DNA of 64,000 nt from Apodemus sylvaticus. Lineage: Eukaryota > Chordata > Mammalia > Rodentia > Muridae. The stretch is taken from the NCBI RefSeq assembly GCF_947179515.1, contig NC_067474.1:101741253-101805252 (forward strand), written 5' to 3'. Both the position numbers and the translations under genes were made by a program. The notes under the pieces were generated by a model. That model did not search any database and had not been told where the DNA came from. It was given only the letters and a program-made list of their open reading frames with translations. The stretch's first letter is position 1, and every line of letters begins with the position of its first letter. Positions 23,274 through 34,002 of this stretch are shown in pieces.

Positions 23274-23740
23274 GCTGCCTTGGTTTCTAGTGGCAATGAT
23301 CTTGGATCACGTTATCTCTGGTGTTAGCTGGTTTTGCTGACACTATTTTCTCTATCCTGCTGGCCAGTGCTTCTGTATTCCTGGGATTCTCTTCCTGTCC
23401 AATGCCCTGCAAACAACTGATTCTCCAGGAAGTATCAGGAGATGGGATCTCCCCTGTGGCAGACTTGACAAGGATCAAATGCCCTGCTTCTGCTAATTCT
23501 CAAATGCCCTGCTCCTGTTGGTTCTCTAGAGAGCATCAGCAAGTGGTGTCCTCTCTGTGCCAGATGTGGCACAGTTCTCCCACCCCTGACTGCCAGAGGT
23601 GGTGACAGGGGAGGAGGAAGGGGTAGAAGCAGCAGAAAGGGGTTAGGTGAACTAATATCCTGCTCCTGTCAGTTCTCTAGAGAGCATCAGGAAGCGGTAT
23701 CCTCTCTGTGCCAGATGTGGTGTAGGTCTCACAAAGGGTC

Positions 23741-24256
23741 ATTTTAAGTGCATATCTGAAGCATGCAAAGTGTTTAAGAAACTTGGTGCCCATGGAGGTA
23801 CAACATAATGAAAATACTAAACTATAATGTATAATTCAGAGGGGGGCAATTCTGTGATTATGTAGTGTGTTTGGAGTGGGGAATGGGGGTTTTCATGCTT
23901 GAGAGGAAAGGGAAGCAAAGAGAAAGTCTCTGGCAGAACACTAGTGGAAACAACAGTATGATCGAAATCTATGTGTGCTTCTGTCAGTCTGAGAAAGATC
24001 CCAGAGAGCAAGGAAGGGCTAAAGACTGAGTGCAGGGTGTTCTGGGGGCTAACTCTGACTTTCCAGGCTGTGTAACTGCCTCGTATTTCTAGACTGAGTG
24101 TCTGGGACCTGTTGGCTGTTAAAGCCTGTAAAACATGAGGGCATTTACAAGGCAGAAGGAGGGCTGTTGCCTCGAGAATAGTGTCTCCTTGGGATTTTTA
24201 TCCTTTCCCCTTTTTCCTTTGCTAAGCAGAAGCATTGACATTTTATATTAGTTGTT
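23741..24256. other. Spacer before unit B, non-coding
   Basis: About 500 bp without a recognisable gene or repeat; it has no counterpart at the left edge of unit A. Confidence 0.5.
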
Positions 24257-26920
24257 GTGCCAATTTCCCATTTCTTACTTCTTGTTGTTTCCTGGGTTGT
24301 CTGGATCCTTTTAATAAAGCCCTTGCCTCTCATTATGGTGAAGTTTTTATCTCTGTGTCTGTTTTACCAACTTCAGATTTTTTTTGTACTTACATTCAGG
24401 CCTTTCTTTATTTTGATTTGATTGTTGTCCACAGTGGCAGACAGAGATCTAATTTCATTCTCCCAGTCCCAGTTACAGAAGAGATGCCACAGCTCCAATG
24501 TGTGCTGTTGCTAATTCAGTGAAATTCAGGTGGATGTAGCTGTCTATATTTATTTCTAGGACAACTATCTCAAAGCACTGAGCCTCACAGTGCTTTTGTG
24601 TTAGTGCTCTGCTGTTCTGATGCCTACAACTCTGTACTACATGTAGTCAGGTGCTGTGATACCCCCACTGCACTTTATGCTTCTGTGAGTATTTGAGAAT
24701 CACGATTTTGTTTGTGAATGTAATATTGTTACACTTTTATTGAAACTTCGTTAAATCTTAGGTAACTATTTTCATATTATCATTTTAATGAAAAAATCAT
24801 AAAATGTGATTTCCACAAGTGCTATATTGAATGTCACTGACATGAGTGGTATCACTTCCCTATCAGAAGAGCCAAAGTCATGTCCTCTCTTTGCTTTCAT
24901 GACACTGACACCACGTTTTTATTCCAGTAGTAAAATCAAATATGTGTTTTGCGCTCTAGGAAAGTAGGATAAATAAATAAAGAAAGAAAGAAAGAAATAA
25001 CTGTTATGAACATTAGAGTGCATACTATCTACTTGCTTCATTTTACTCTCTGATGTTATTAAGAAATAAATGTAATGAAAACACAGTAAGGCAGAATTCC
25101 ACAATTTAATTTTACCACTTCAAAATTTAGTGCAATTAAATGAAGATTTGTGTACAACTGAAGGATGTAAAGTTTTTTCTCTGTGGAGAAATAGTCTGAA
25201 TGTCCCTTCCACGCAGTTTGGAGATGAATGGAGATGGGGAAGCAAGACCCTTTCCTCCCTCACTTCAACCAAACTGGAAAACAAATTTAGTTTGTGTTTT
25301 CTCTTGAAAAACAACCAAATGTTCAACCAACAGTGTGTCACTATATTCTTACAAATATTTCAAACAGAACAAGTATTTGATGATTGAGTGTGTTTTATAA
25401 AAAGATCATTTTTCAGAACAATTAGTACTTATTGCTATGAATGAAATTAAGAAAAACTGGAAAATGTCTTCAAAAATACAAACAAAACGTTGTTTTGCTG
25501 TTAATGTCTGAGTAGTCTTTACTCTCTGATTCCTGGGAGTATGGGTCACTAGTGAAATAAAAATCCATCCGTATGAACACAGGAGGCATAAGAACAGCAG
25601 ACTTCTAGAATTTATGGTTTTTGAAAACCAAAGACACATCGTATCCAGTATGAGTTTTGACAGCATCTTGATGTGGTAAGTGCCCTCTCAGGCGGTAAGT
25701 TTCTAGAGGGAGGTCTAAAGATATCATGCTACTCTGAAGCAGAAAGTATGAGTAGACTCAAATCTCACCAACAAGTAACATGGTACTTGGAAAAATGGCA
25801 TCATATTAAAATCAGACTCTATACACACATACACACACAAAGAGGCAGAGAGAGACAGAGAGAGACAGACACAGAAAGACAGAGATACTTAGAGACATAG
25901 AAAGAGACAAAGAGACGGAGACAGAAAGGAGGGTAGGGAGATAGGGAGAGAGATAGGCAGACAAAAGAGACTGAATCAGACTTCAGGGTGGGTGCAATTA
26001 TTATAGGCTGAGGAACACCATAGACATCAGTGCACAAAGGGTGGACAGAAAGGGAGATGTCTGTCTTCATCCTGACTTTGAGGAAACAGTGAGGCACAAC
26101 CTCATCACCTGCAGGAACTGGTTCCTGAGAGAGAACTATCAGCGAAGCTCTGTCAACTGTAATAAGTCACCAATGGGAATAACAATAGCAATAACATAAT
26201 CTACTTCTTTGTTCTGAAGAGAATCTGTGCTATGAAAGCTCTGCCCAGTGTCTACATAGTAAGGGAAACTCATAGAACCATGAAAGCATCATTTCCAACT
26301 TCAAAGAAGCAAGGAAGACATTGTAGACAGACTAAATAATTGTTCCCAAAAGAGCAATATTTAGATATGAAGCCAGTCTGGATACTTGGTGTGTGTTTTC
26401 ATACATGTATGCACTTTGACTTTCTACCATGCTGATTGTTTTTATTGGAAATGAGACTTACTATTTATATGGAATATATTTGAGGTATAGTTGAAAAATT
26501 AAAATTTGATTTCAAAGTCATTATTTGAGTCTTATGCTTTGAGGCCACGGAGAGAACACACAAATGAACCCTTCCCTACAAAAAGGAAAAAAATGATGGA
26601 GACAATTTTGAATTTCTTTCTTCTGCCTGATCTGTGATTTCAAAGGCTTCCAACAGTCTTTAGTCACTTGGAAGAAACTCCAACTAATACTTAGATGGTA
26701 TGGGATTGATTTCTAGGGACCTGTCTGTTTCTCTTTCCAAGTTTCAGGAATAGTTATATGTGCTGCTGTACCTGAATTTACATGGGTGCTGGGAAACCAA
26801 TCAGATACTCATGTATGTGCTGTAAGAATACTGGTGAATAAACAATTCAACAGCTCTTAAGAACATACTTTGGGTGAAATTTTCTTCATTCTTTTATTAA
26901 ATGAGTAAATTTCACATATA

Positions 26921-26975
<55 letters not shown>

Positions 26976-27085
26976 ATATATTGTAAAAGATAATGATTAT
27001 TCATTCAGTGGAAAAGTTCTAAATGGCTTTGTTGAAGAGAGCAGAGAAAGTTGGCGTAATAATGAAAACTAAAATCATTAATAAA
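24257..27085. other. 5' flank of unit B pseudogene, non-coding
   Basis: Close copy of 1790-4418. It holds (GAAA)n-like sequence at 24970-24998, the GAGACAG purine tract at 25835-25975 and an (AT)n run at 26923-26970 that is only a short AT stretch in unit A (4298-4314). No gene seen. Confidence 0.65.
26923..26971 (+). repeat. (AT)n microsatellite
   Basis: About 48 bp of pure AT, expanded relative to unit A. Confidence 0.97.
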
Positions 27086-27194
27086 AAAATGCCCAGACAC
27101 ACACACAAAAAAAATCGGTTAAAAACAGAGAAAAAATTGGAAAGACAGGGGAAGACATTTAGAAATTAGAAACTAGTGATTTTCTCCTATTTAA
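27086..27194 (+). promoter_or_regulatory. Promoter of unit B pseudogene (decayed VRE, intact TATA)
   Basis: AAAATGCCCAGACAC at 27086-27100, a degenerate A-rich response region at 27118-27148 lacking GAAANNGAAA, and TATTTAA at 27188-27194. Confidence 0.65.
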
Positions 27195-27287
27195 GACACA
27201 TCCACATAGAAGGGTCTTCAGAGAACCTAGAGGGGAAGGTTCAGGATAAAACGGCCTAGAGTTCCAGCAGCATCTGCAAGATCCACA

Positions 27288-27829
27288 ATGGTTAGGCTCT
27301 GTGCTTTCCTGATGATCCTGGTGGTGATGAGCTACTGGTCAATTTTCTCTCTTAGATGTGACCTGCCTCAGACTCATAACCTCAGGAACAAGAGAGCCTT
27401 TACACTCCTGGTACAAATGAGAACACTCTCCCCTGTCTCCTGCCTGAAGGACAGGAAGGACTTTGGATTCACCCAGGAGAAGGTGGAAGCCCAGCATGCA
27501 GAAGGCTCAAGCCATCCCTGTCCTGTTTGTGCTGACCCAGCAGGTCCTGACCCTCTTCACATCAAAGGACTCATCTGCTGCTTGGGATGCAGCCCTCCTA
27601 GACTCACTCTGCAATGACCTCCACCAGCAGAATGACACTGCAAAATCTGTCTGATGCAGCAGGTGGGGGTGCAGGAACTGGCTGTTAAAAAAATACTTCC
27701 ACGGGATCACTGTGTACCTGAGAGTGAAGAAACAGCCCCTGTGCCTGGGAGGTGGTCAGAGCAGAAGTCTGGAGAGCCCTCTCTTCCTCAGTCAAGTTGC
27801 TGGCAAGTCTAAGTGAGGAGAAAGAGCAA
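27288..27829 (+). pseudogene. IFN-alpha pseudogene, unit B (multiple indels, stop lost)
   Basis: Twin of the locus at 4618. It has the same signal peptide (MVRLCAFLMILVVMSYWSIF), the same mature start and the same 2-nt deletion in CAGATGCAG, near 27495, which shifts the frame and leads to a stop at 27617 after 109 codons. Beyond that it has lesions not present in the A copy: altered sequence at the CAG-AATGACACTGC position near 27630, extra A residues in the run at about 27687-27693, small losses around 27725-27735, and CAA where the A copy has the TAA stop (27827-27829). Clearly non-functional. Confidence 0.92.
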
Positions 27830-28010
27830 GTCCTGCAATAAAGTAGAGAGGACTCTCCTGGACTAGGACACTGCATTGCACTGCCCAGATTCTACCATCT
27901 CAAAAATATCAGCCATTTTGACATGAATTGAAACAAATTGCCTAGATGCTTCTGCAGTAGTGAGCAATGATTTGTAAATCTCTAAAGACATTTGTTCTCC
28001 ACCCATTCAG

Positions 28011-28044
28011 ATTTATTTATTTATTTATTTATTGATTGATTGAT
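28011..28044 (+). promoter_or_regulatory. AU-rich element remnant, 3' flank
   Basis: (ATTT)n followed by (TTGA)n at the position shared by all six loci. Confidence 0.6.
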
Positions 28045-28208
28045 TATCTAACTTATTTTCTACTTTAATTTGATACAGATTTATATTTTCTTCAGTGTAA
28101 CAAATACATATATATCCAGTTAATTTTCCACGTTCTATAAATTTTTCTTTAAAAAAATCTACTTTGACCTTTTCATTCTTTACATCTTTTCAAATATTAC
28201 CAATGTTT

Positions 28209-29764
28209 ATTTTCTTTATTCATATTTAAAATGCTATCCCTAAAGATCTTCACCAATCCTACATCAGATAGAGGGCTAATATCCAATATATATAAAGAAC
28301 TCAAGAAGTTAGATTCCAGAAAACCAAACAACCCTATTAAAAAATGGGGTACAGAGTTAAACAAAGAATTCTCACCTGAAGAACTTCGGATGGCGGAGAA
28401 GCATCTTAAAAAATGCTCAACATCAGTAGTCATTAAGGAAATGCAAATCAAAACAACCCTGAGATTTCACCTTACACCAGTCAGAATGGCTAAGATTAAA
28501 AATTCAGGAGATAGCAGGTGTTGGAGAGGGTGTGGAGAAAGAGGAACACTCCTCCACTGCTGGTGGGGTTGCAAATTGGTACAAGCACTCTGGAAATCAG
28601 TCTGGCGGTTCCTCCGAAAACTGGGCACCTCACTTCCAGAAGATCCTGCTATACCACTCCTGGGCATATACCCAGAGGATTCCCCACCATGTAATAAGGA
28701 TACATGCTCTACTATGTTCATAGCAGCCCTATTTATAATTGCCAGGTGTTGGAAAGAACCCAGGTATCCCTCAACAGAAGAGTGGATGCAAAAAATGTGG
28801 GATATCTACACAATGGAGTACTATTCAGCCATTAGAAACAACGAATTCATGAAATTCTTAGGTAAATGGATGGAGCTAGAGAACATCATACTAAGTGAGG
28901 TAACCCAGACTCAAAAGATGAATCATGGTATGCACTCACTAATAAGTGGATATTAACCTAGAAACCTAGATTACCCAAAACATAATCCACACATCAAATG
29001 AGGTACAAGAAGAAAGGAAGAGTGGCCCCTTGTTCTGGAAATACTCAATGAAGCAGTATTCAGCAAAACCAGAACGGGGAAGTGGGAAGGGGTGGGTGGG
29101 AGGACAGGGGGAGAGAAGGGGGCTTACGGGACTCTTTGGGAGTGGGGAAATCATTTGAAATGTAAATAAAAAATAAATCGAATAAAAAAAAGATTCAAAA
29201 AAAACAAAAAAAAAACCAAAAAAAAAAAAAAATAAAATAAAATGCTATCCCTTTTCCCAGTTCCCCCTACCCACACTAGAAACAACCTATCCCATCCACC
29301 CCCTGCTTCTATGAGGGTCTTCTCCCACCCACCTACCCACACCCACCTCTTTGCTCTCAAATTTACCTACACTGGGGCATCAAGCCTTCCCAGGACCAAG
29401 GGCCTCTCCTCCCATTGATGCATGACAAGACCTTCCTCTGCTACATATCCAACTGGAGACATGGGTCCCTCCATGTGTACTCTTTGATTGGTGATTTAGT
29501 CTCTCGGAGCTCTTGGGGGGTCATATTGGTTGATATTGTTGTTCTTCCTATGGGGTTGCAAACCTCTTCAGCTCTTCTTGGGTCCTTTTTCTAACTCTTC
29601 CATTGGAGACCCCATGCTCAGTCCATTGGTTGGATACCTCTGTCTTTGTCAGGCTGTGTCAGAGCCTCTCAGGAGTCAGGTATATCAGGCTCCTTTCAGC
29701 AAACACTTCTTGGCATCCACAATAGTGTCTAGGTTTGGAGACTGTACACAGGATGGATGCCCAG
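28209..29764 (-). mobile_element. L1 3' UTR (minus) interrupted by a younger L1
   Basis: The orthologue of 5538-6081 in unit A. Outer duplications are TATTACCAATGTTT (28195-28208) and TATTATCAATGTTT (29765-29778). It is split by the nested L1 at 28242-29238. Confidence 0.8.
28242..29238 (+). mobile_element. Young 5'-truncated L1 inserted into an older L1 3' end
   Basis: About 1 kb of L1 3' end in sense orientation. It has an open ORF2 C-terminus to 28956 (SDRGLISNIYKELKK, Cys-rich CWRGCGERGTLLHCWWGC, ending SLISGY), a 3' UTR and a long impure A tail. Target-site duplication AAAATGCTATCCCT is at 28228-28241 and 29239-29252. Unit A has the uninterrupted site, so this insertion followed the A/B duplication. 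Confidence 0.92.
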
Positions 29765-29778
29765 TATTATCAATGTTT

Positions 29779-31119
29779 TAAACTAATACTCTGCAGTATA
29801 GAAGTTAGATACAAGGCCAGGGTGCCAAGTATTGTGGATGCATATGTCAATGCTTAGTGTTTACATGAGTAGATACACACATCTCCTATTTCTCATTCAT
29901 TGATGGGAAAAATCTAAATATTTATATTTCTCTAGTACACAGTAATCTTCTATATATGCAACCAGCACAGTGTGCAGAAGGAAGGCAGAATATCTTTCTA
30001 CTGTCAAATTGTGACTTAGTCTTTTGTGATCAACTCATTCCTACACTTAACCAGTCTCTGACTTCCCTTACTCAGGTACTCATGTACTATGTGTTCAATT
30101 GAAAACACAAGTTCTTCACATGAATTCTATAGCTGAAAACAGTAGTCTTGTATTGTTTATGAATCCAAAACCAAGGGGACATCACTTCCAGGATGAGTTC
30201 TGAAGTCATGCTTGTAAGTGCACTCCTGTGCAGTTAGGTACAAGATGGAGGGCTGAGGATGAGGTTCTCTCTATAGCTGAATGCTAGTAAATGTGATAGC
30301 TATTGAATAAGTGCCATGGAATTTCAGAAGAAGCACCATCTTTGGGTCAGACTCTGTCAGGATTTGTGTAGGACAGGCAAATTCTAGTGGATGACTTTCT
30401 TGGAGATGGCCCACTGTTTTTTTGAATGGTTTATTATGGGTGAACTCTGAGAAGCAAGACTCTGAAAGACTTCATCTCAGTATTGCTTCTTGCAATTTAC
30501 ATGCCTTCCCTATCACTATTATAAGATCTAATAATTCCTGGGCATCAAACCATCCTATTTGGTAAATTCCCTGCAGATCAACATAAAGATGAACTTTCAT
30601 GAATTAATATTGCTTAGATGAATTAATGATTTTTAAAGAATTCCTTATTTGATTCAAGTAATTCTAGAAAGAACATTTTAGGAGATGGTTTCAGATTTTT
30701 TTTCTAGAAAGATGTAATAAAGTTAGAATCAAGAATAGAATGTGCCCACTCCTTATAATAGTAAGTAGAGGGTGCATAATAATAAATACCATAGCTTTTC
30801 ATAATTGCACTAAAAGATTAACATGCTTGGGACAAATTTGTGTTCAAAGAAAAACATTCAGGTTCAAGGATGAAGCCACAAATGTGCACTAGGATAAGGC
30901 AAGGCCATGTAAAAACTATTGTTTTGGACTTACAATGATCGTAGAGTATGCAACATTCCTGTGAACTTGTTACTGATGCCTTTTTTAATTCCCTTGTTTT
31001 TGTAACATTTTTACCTACAAGCTAATTGTTTCTTACATAGAGAACTTTTTGTTGAAAAGCTATAAGAAGCTGAAAGCAGTAAAAGATATGGTGCATCCAA
31101 ATTTTTCTTCACTCAATGC

Positions 31120-31169
<50 letters not shown>

Positions 31170-31963
31170 ATTTAAGCACAGAACCATAATAAAGCGACAA
31201 GCTCCCAAAGTTTAAATATGCATGGGGAGTTAAAAATACAGATACAGAATTTCATAAAGCACATTGATTTATAAAACAAAGATACAGCATTCTATCAAGA
31301 CCACAGAGTTAACGAAAAAAGAAACCAAAGCTTAATAAAGCATAAAAAGTAAGATTATAAGGCCAAGGATCATTTGGTCTATAGCCTTTGCTCAACTCTG
31401 TGTTTCACCTCAGCTCCAACTCCAAAAGTCCAGGCATTCCTCTGTCAGCTCCCTACACACATCCACACCAAATGAAGAAACAGTGTTGAGGGTCAGGGTA
31501 ATAGTTAGACGCTGAAGACCCCTGCAGAACTTACTGTAAATGTTGATCCTGACTTTGAAGGACCAGTGAAGCATGACCATGTGACCAACAGGAATTTGTT
31601 TCTGGTGTTTCTCTAAATTGGAAATGCTATTTGTTCAATACACCAAATAGAATGCAAGCACTGTCATGACAAATGTACAGAAATATAGAGAGAGATGTCA
31701 GAGGAAGCACTTTGTCTGTAGTGAGTCACTTGGGGGAACAAAGAGGAAAAGCACCATCTGTTTGTCCATCCTGAAGAGACTCTGTGCTGGGAAGGTTCTG
31801 CTCAATCACTGCCTGGTTACATAAACACAAGGAGCCTTGGGCATCACGTTCCACTTAGAGTAAAGGAGACAGCTAAGGCTGAAATGTCTCTTAAAGAGCA
31901 ATGCATACATAGTAAATGAATTCAATAACTCTGTGTGAGTGTGCATGGGTACATCTGTGGTGT

Positions 31964-32001
<38 letters not shown>

Positions 32002-33170
32002 TTGCTATATTCTCCCAAAGGAGTAAAGGACTTTTAAATGGAGACACAAGCTATAGGATCCCGTTCTCTCCATTCTAGTCCTATGAACGTGCTCACTGGA
32101 TTCCTAAATTTCTTTCATCTTCCTCATCATTTGAATATTACACTTCAGACACCTGTGTGGATCCACAGAAATGACAGAAAAACAGACTTTCTGCTTTAAG
32201 ATTCCAAGTCAGAGGCATTAGAAGGCTATGGAGACCCAGCAGACAGAGGGCATTGAGAAAGGCCTGCAAAGCCAAGGAAATCATTACCAGCATTAGCAGA
32301 CATGTAGAGATGAGGAAACATAGTTCCCAAGTGTCTGACACAGTGTATACCCTCAAAGTAGAAAAAACTAGTATTATCAACAGCACAAAAGCAAATATTC
32401 TAGCTAGATACATTTTTTTTCCACAAGGGAAATAGAGAGTCTACTATGCTCCTACAGAGAAGTATTTTTTTTAAATATACAAAACCATACATAGAACACT
32501 CATTGTTGTCACTGAATAAATTAAATGTATTCCTACCTTTCAAAATGGGTGCAAAGACTTTGAAATCTGCAGTACAAAGGAATGACTGCAGATCCCTTAC
32601 TGCTGTGAGGAGGTGCAGAGAAGGTAGACCCAATTCTATTGTGATCTGATAGGAACAGTGTGTATGGTTCTGACTGATACTCCAATATCCTGAGCATAAT
32701 TATAAACATTGCATGTTGATTTGCTTGGTTTTAATAGTACTGGTGCCATAGAGTGGGAGATTTCAAGCATTTAAAATACAAAGTTCAGATACTTACCTCT
32801 ATATTTTGGTTTGGATGCAAAATGTCACTGGGGTTGAACTGTTCAAGGTTGGTACTCAGGGAAGTTGGTTCTCAGGGCACTGACGCCTTTATCTTATCCT
32901 CTAGGAACAAACTTTACAATGCAAACCCATTGATTATTTCAGATGAGTGGACCATTAGGTAGTGAGGCTTTGCTGGAGGATGGTTAGGGGATCCATCCTA
33001 AGGACAGAGTTTCCCAGTCTGCCTCTTGGAAAGCACAAAATGAGCAAAGTTTTTTGAGATATATGGTCTTCCCACTATGCAACGGATTCAGAAATCCATG
33101 GTGTTAATGGTCTAAGGTTATAAGACAAAATAAATGAAAATTTAAGCTTTGAGATTTTAAATACCTTATT
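29779..33170. other. Intergenic spacer of unit B, non-coding
   Basis: The counterpart of 6096-8560. Segments 29812-30430 and 31580-32258, absent from unit A, are recognisable downstream of the locus at 56733 (57720-58300 and 58310-58500). They are therefore ancestral and were deleted from A. It includes (CG)n(TG)n at 31118-31167 and (TG)n at 31965-31999. No gene seen. Confidence 0.7.
31118..31167 (+). repeat. (CG)n(TG)n microsatellite, Z-DNA-prone
   Basis: A pure CG run of about 17 bp joined to a TG run of about 33 bp. Alternating purine-pyrimidine sequence of this kind is the classic Z-DNA former. Confidence 0.9.
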
Positions 33171-33987
33171 ACTCTTATATGTGTGTGTGAATGTCTGTCT
33201 GTGTTTATGTCTGTGTATTTGTGGCTGCACGCATTTATCTATGTGAGTAAATGTGCATGTGTGTCCATGTGTCTGTCTGCACTCAATGTGCTTGTATTTA
33301 ACTGCATGTGTGCCTGTATGTGTGTGTTTGTTTGTGTTTGTGTATTTGGGTATGTATGCATGTGATTTTGTATGAAGATCTACATGTATATGTCTGTTCA
33401 TGAGTGTGTGTATGAGTTTATGTGTGTAGTATTATGGTGGAATGTGACTGTGTTTGCAAAGGTTTGTGAGAATTTGTGAGAATGTGTGGGAACTTTTGCA
33501 GGTGTGTATGCGTGTTTGATTAAATGATGGCATATGTTTATGGGGAAATCTGTAAATGTATGTGTATGTGTGTTTAAATGTTTGTCTAGTGTTTGTTGAT
33601 GTGTTGAAAACTGAGAGGATATGGGTGTGTATGAATGAATGGGGAATTTTTTTATATATGTATAAGTATTGTGGGAATGTGTGTATTTTTGAGTTTGTAA
33701 GTGAGTGTATGGATGTATGTCTGGGTTTCTATATGTGTGGATATTTTTGTGTATGTCTTGTGTATGTTTTTGTGTATGTGTTTTGTGTTTGTATATGTGA
33801 GTATGTTTGTGCATAAACATGTGAGAATATCTATTTGTGTGTCTCTGTGTATGTTTGTTTATGAGTGTGAGCATGTGTGCATTTGTGTGTGAGAATGCTT
33901 ATCTCTGTATGTGAGTATGTGTGTGGGGGTTATGGGTATGTGTGTATTGTGTGAGTGTGTTTGTATATTTCTGTGCATCTTTCTTTA
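33171..33987 (+). repeat. Long imperfect TG-rich tract (unit B)
   Basis: Paralogue of 8560-9392, cut at its right end by the L1 at 34003. Confidence 0.85.
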
Positions 33988-34002
33988 AGAGTAGGTCTGT
34001 GT

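Larger units (their letters stand above)
19410..23740 (-). mobile_element. Internally deleted minus-strand L1 (5' UTR, ORF1, 5' half of ORF2, 3' UTR)
   Basis: On the minus strand: 5' UTR monomers (23340-23740, two copies of an AGAGAGCATCAGSAAGYGGTRTCCTC motif about 165 bp apart), ORF1 (23273-22191), ORF2 EN and RT start (21934-20105), then directly the 3' UTR (about 20100-19435) and a T-rich end. The C-terminal half of ORF2 is missing; the junction lies in 20095-20115, next to the poly-A of the KGKKNH codons. Non-autonomous and dead. Confidence 0.85.
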
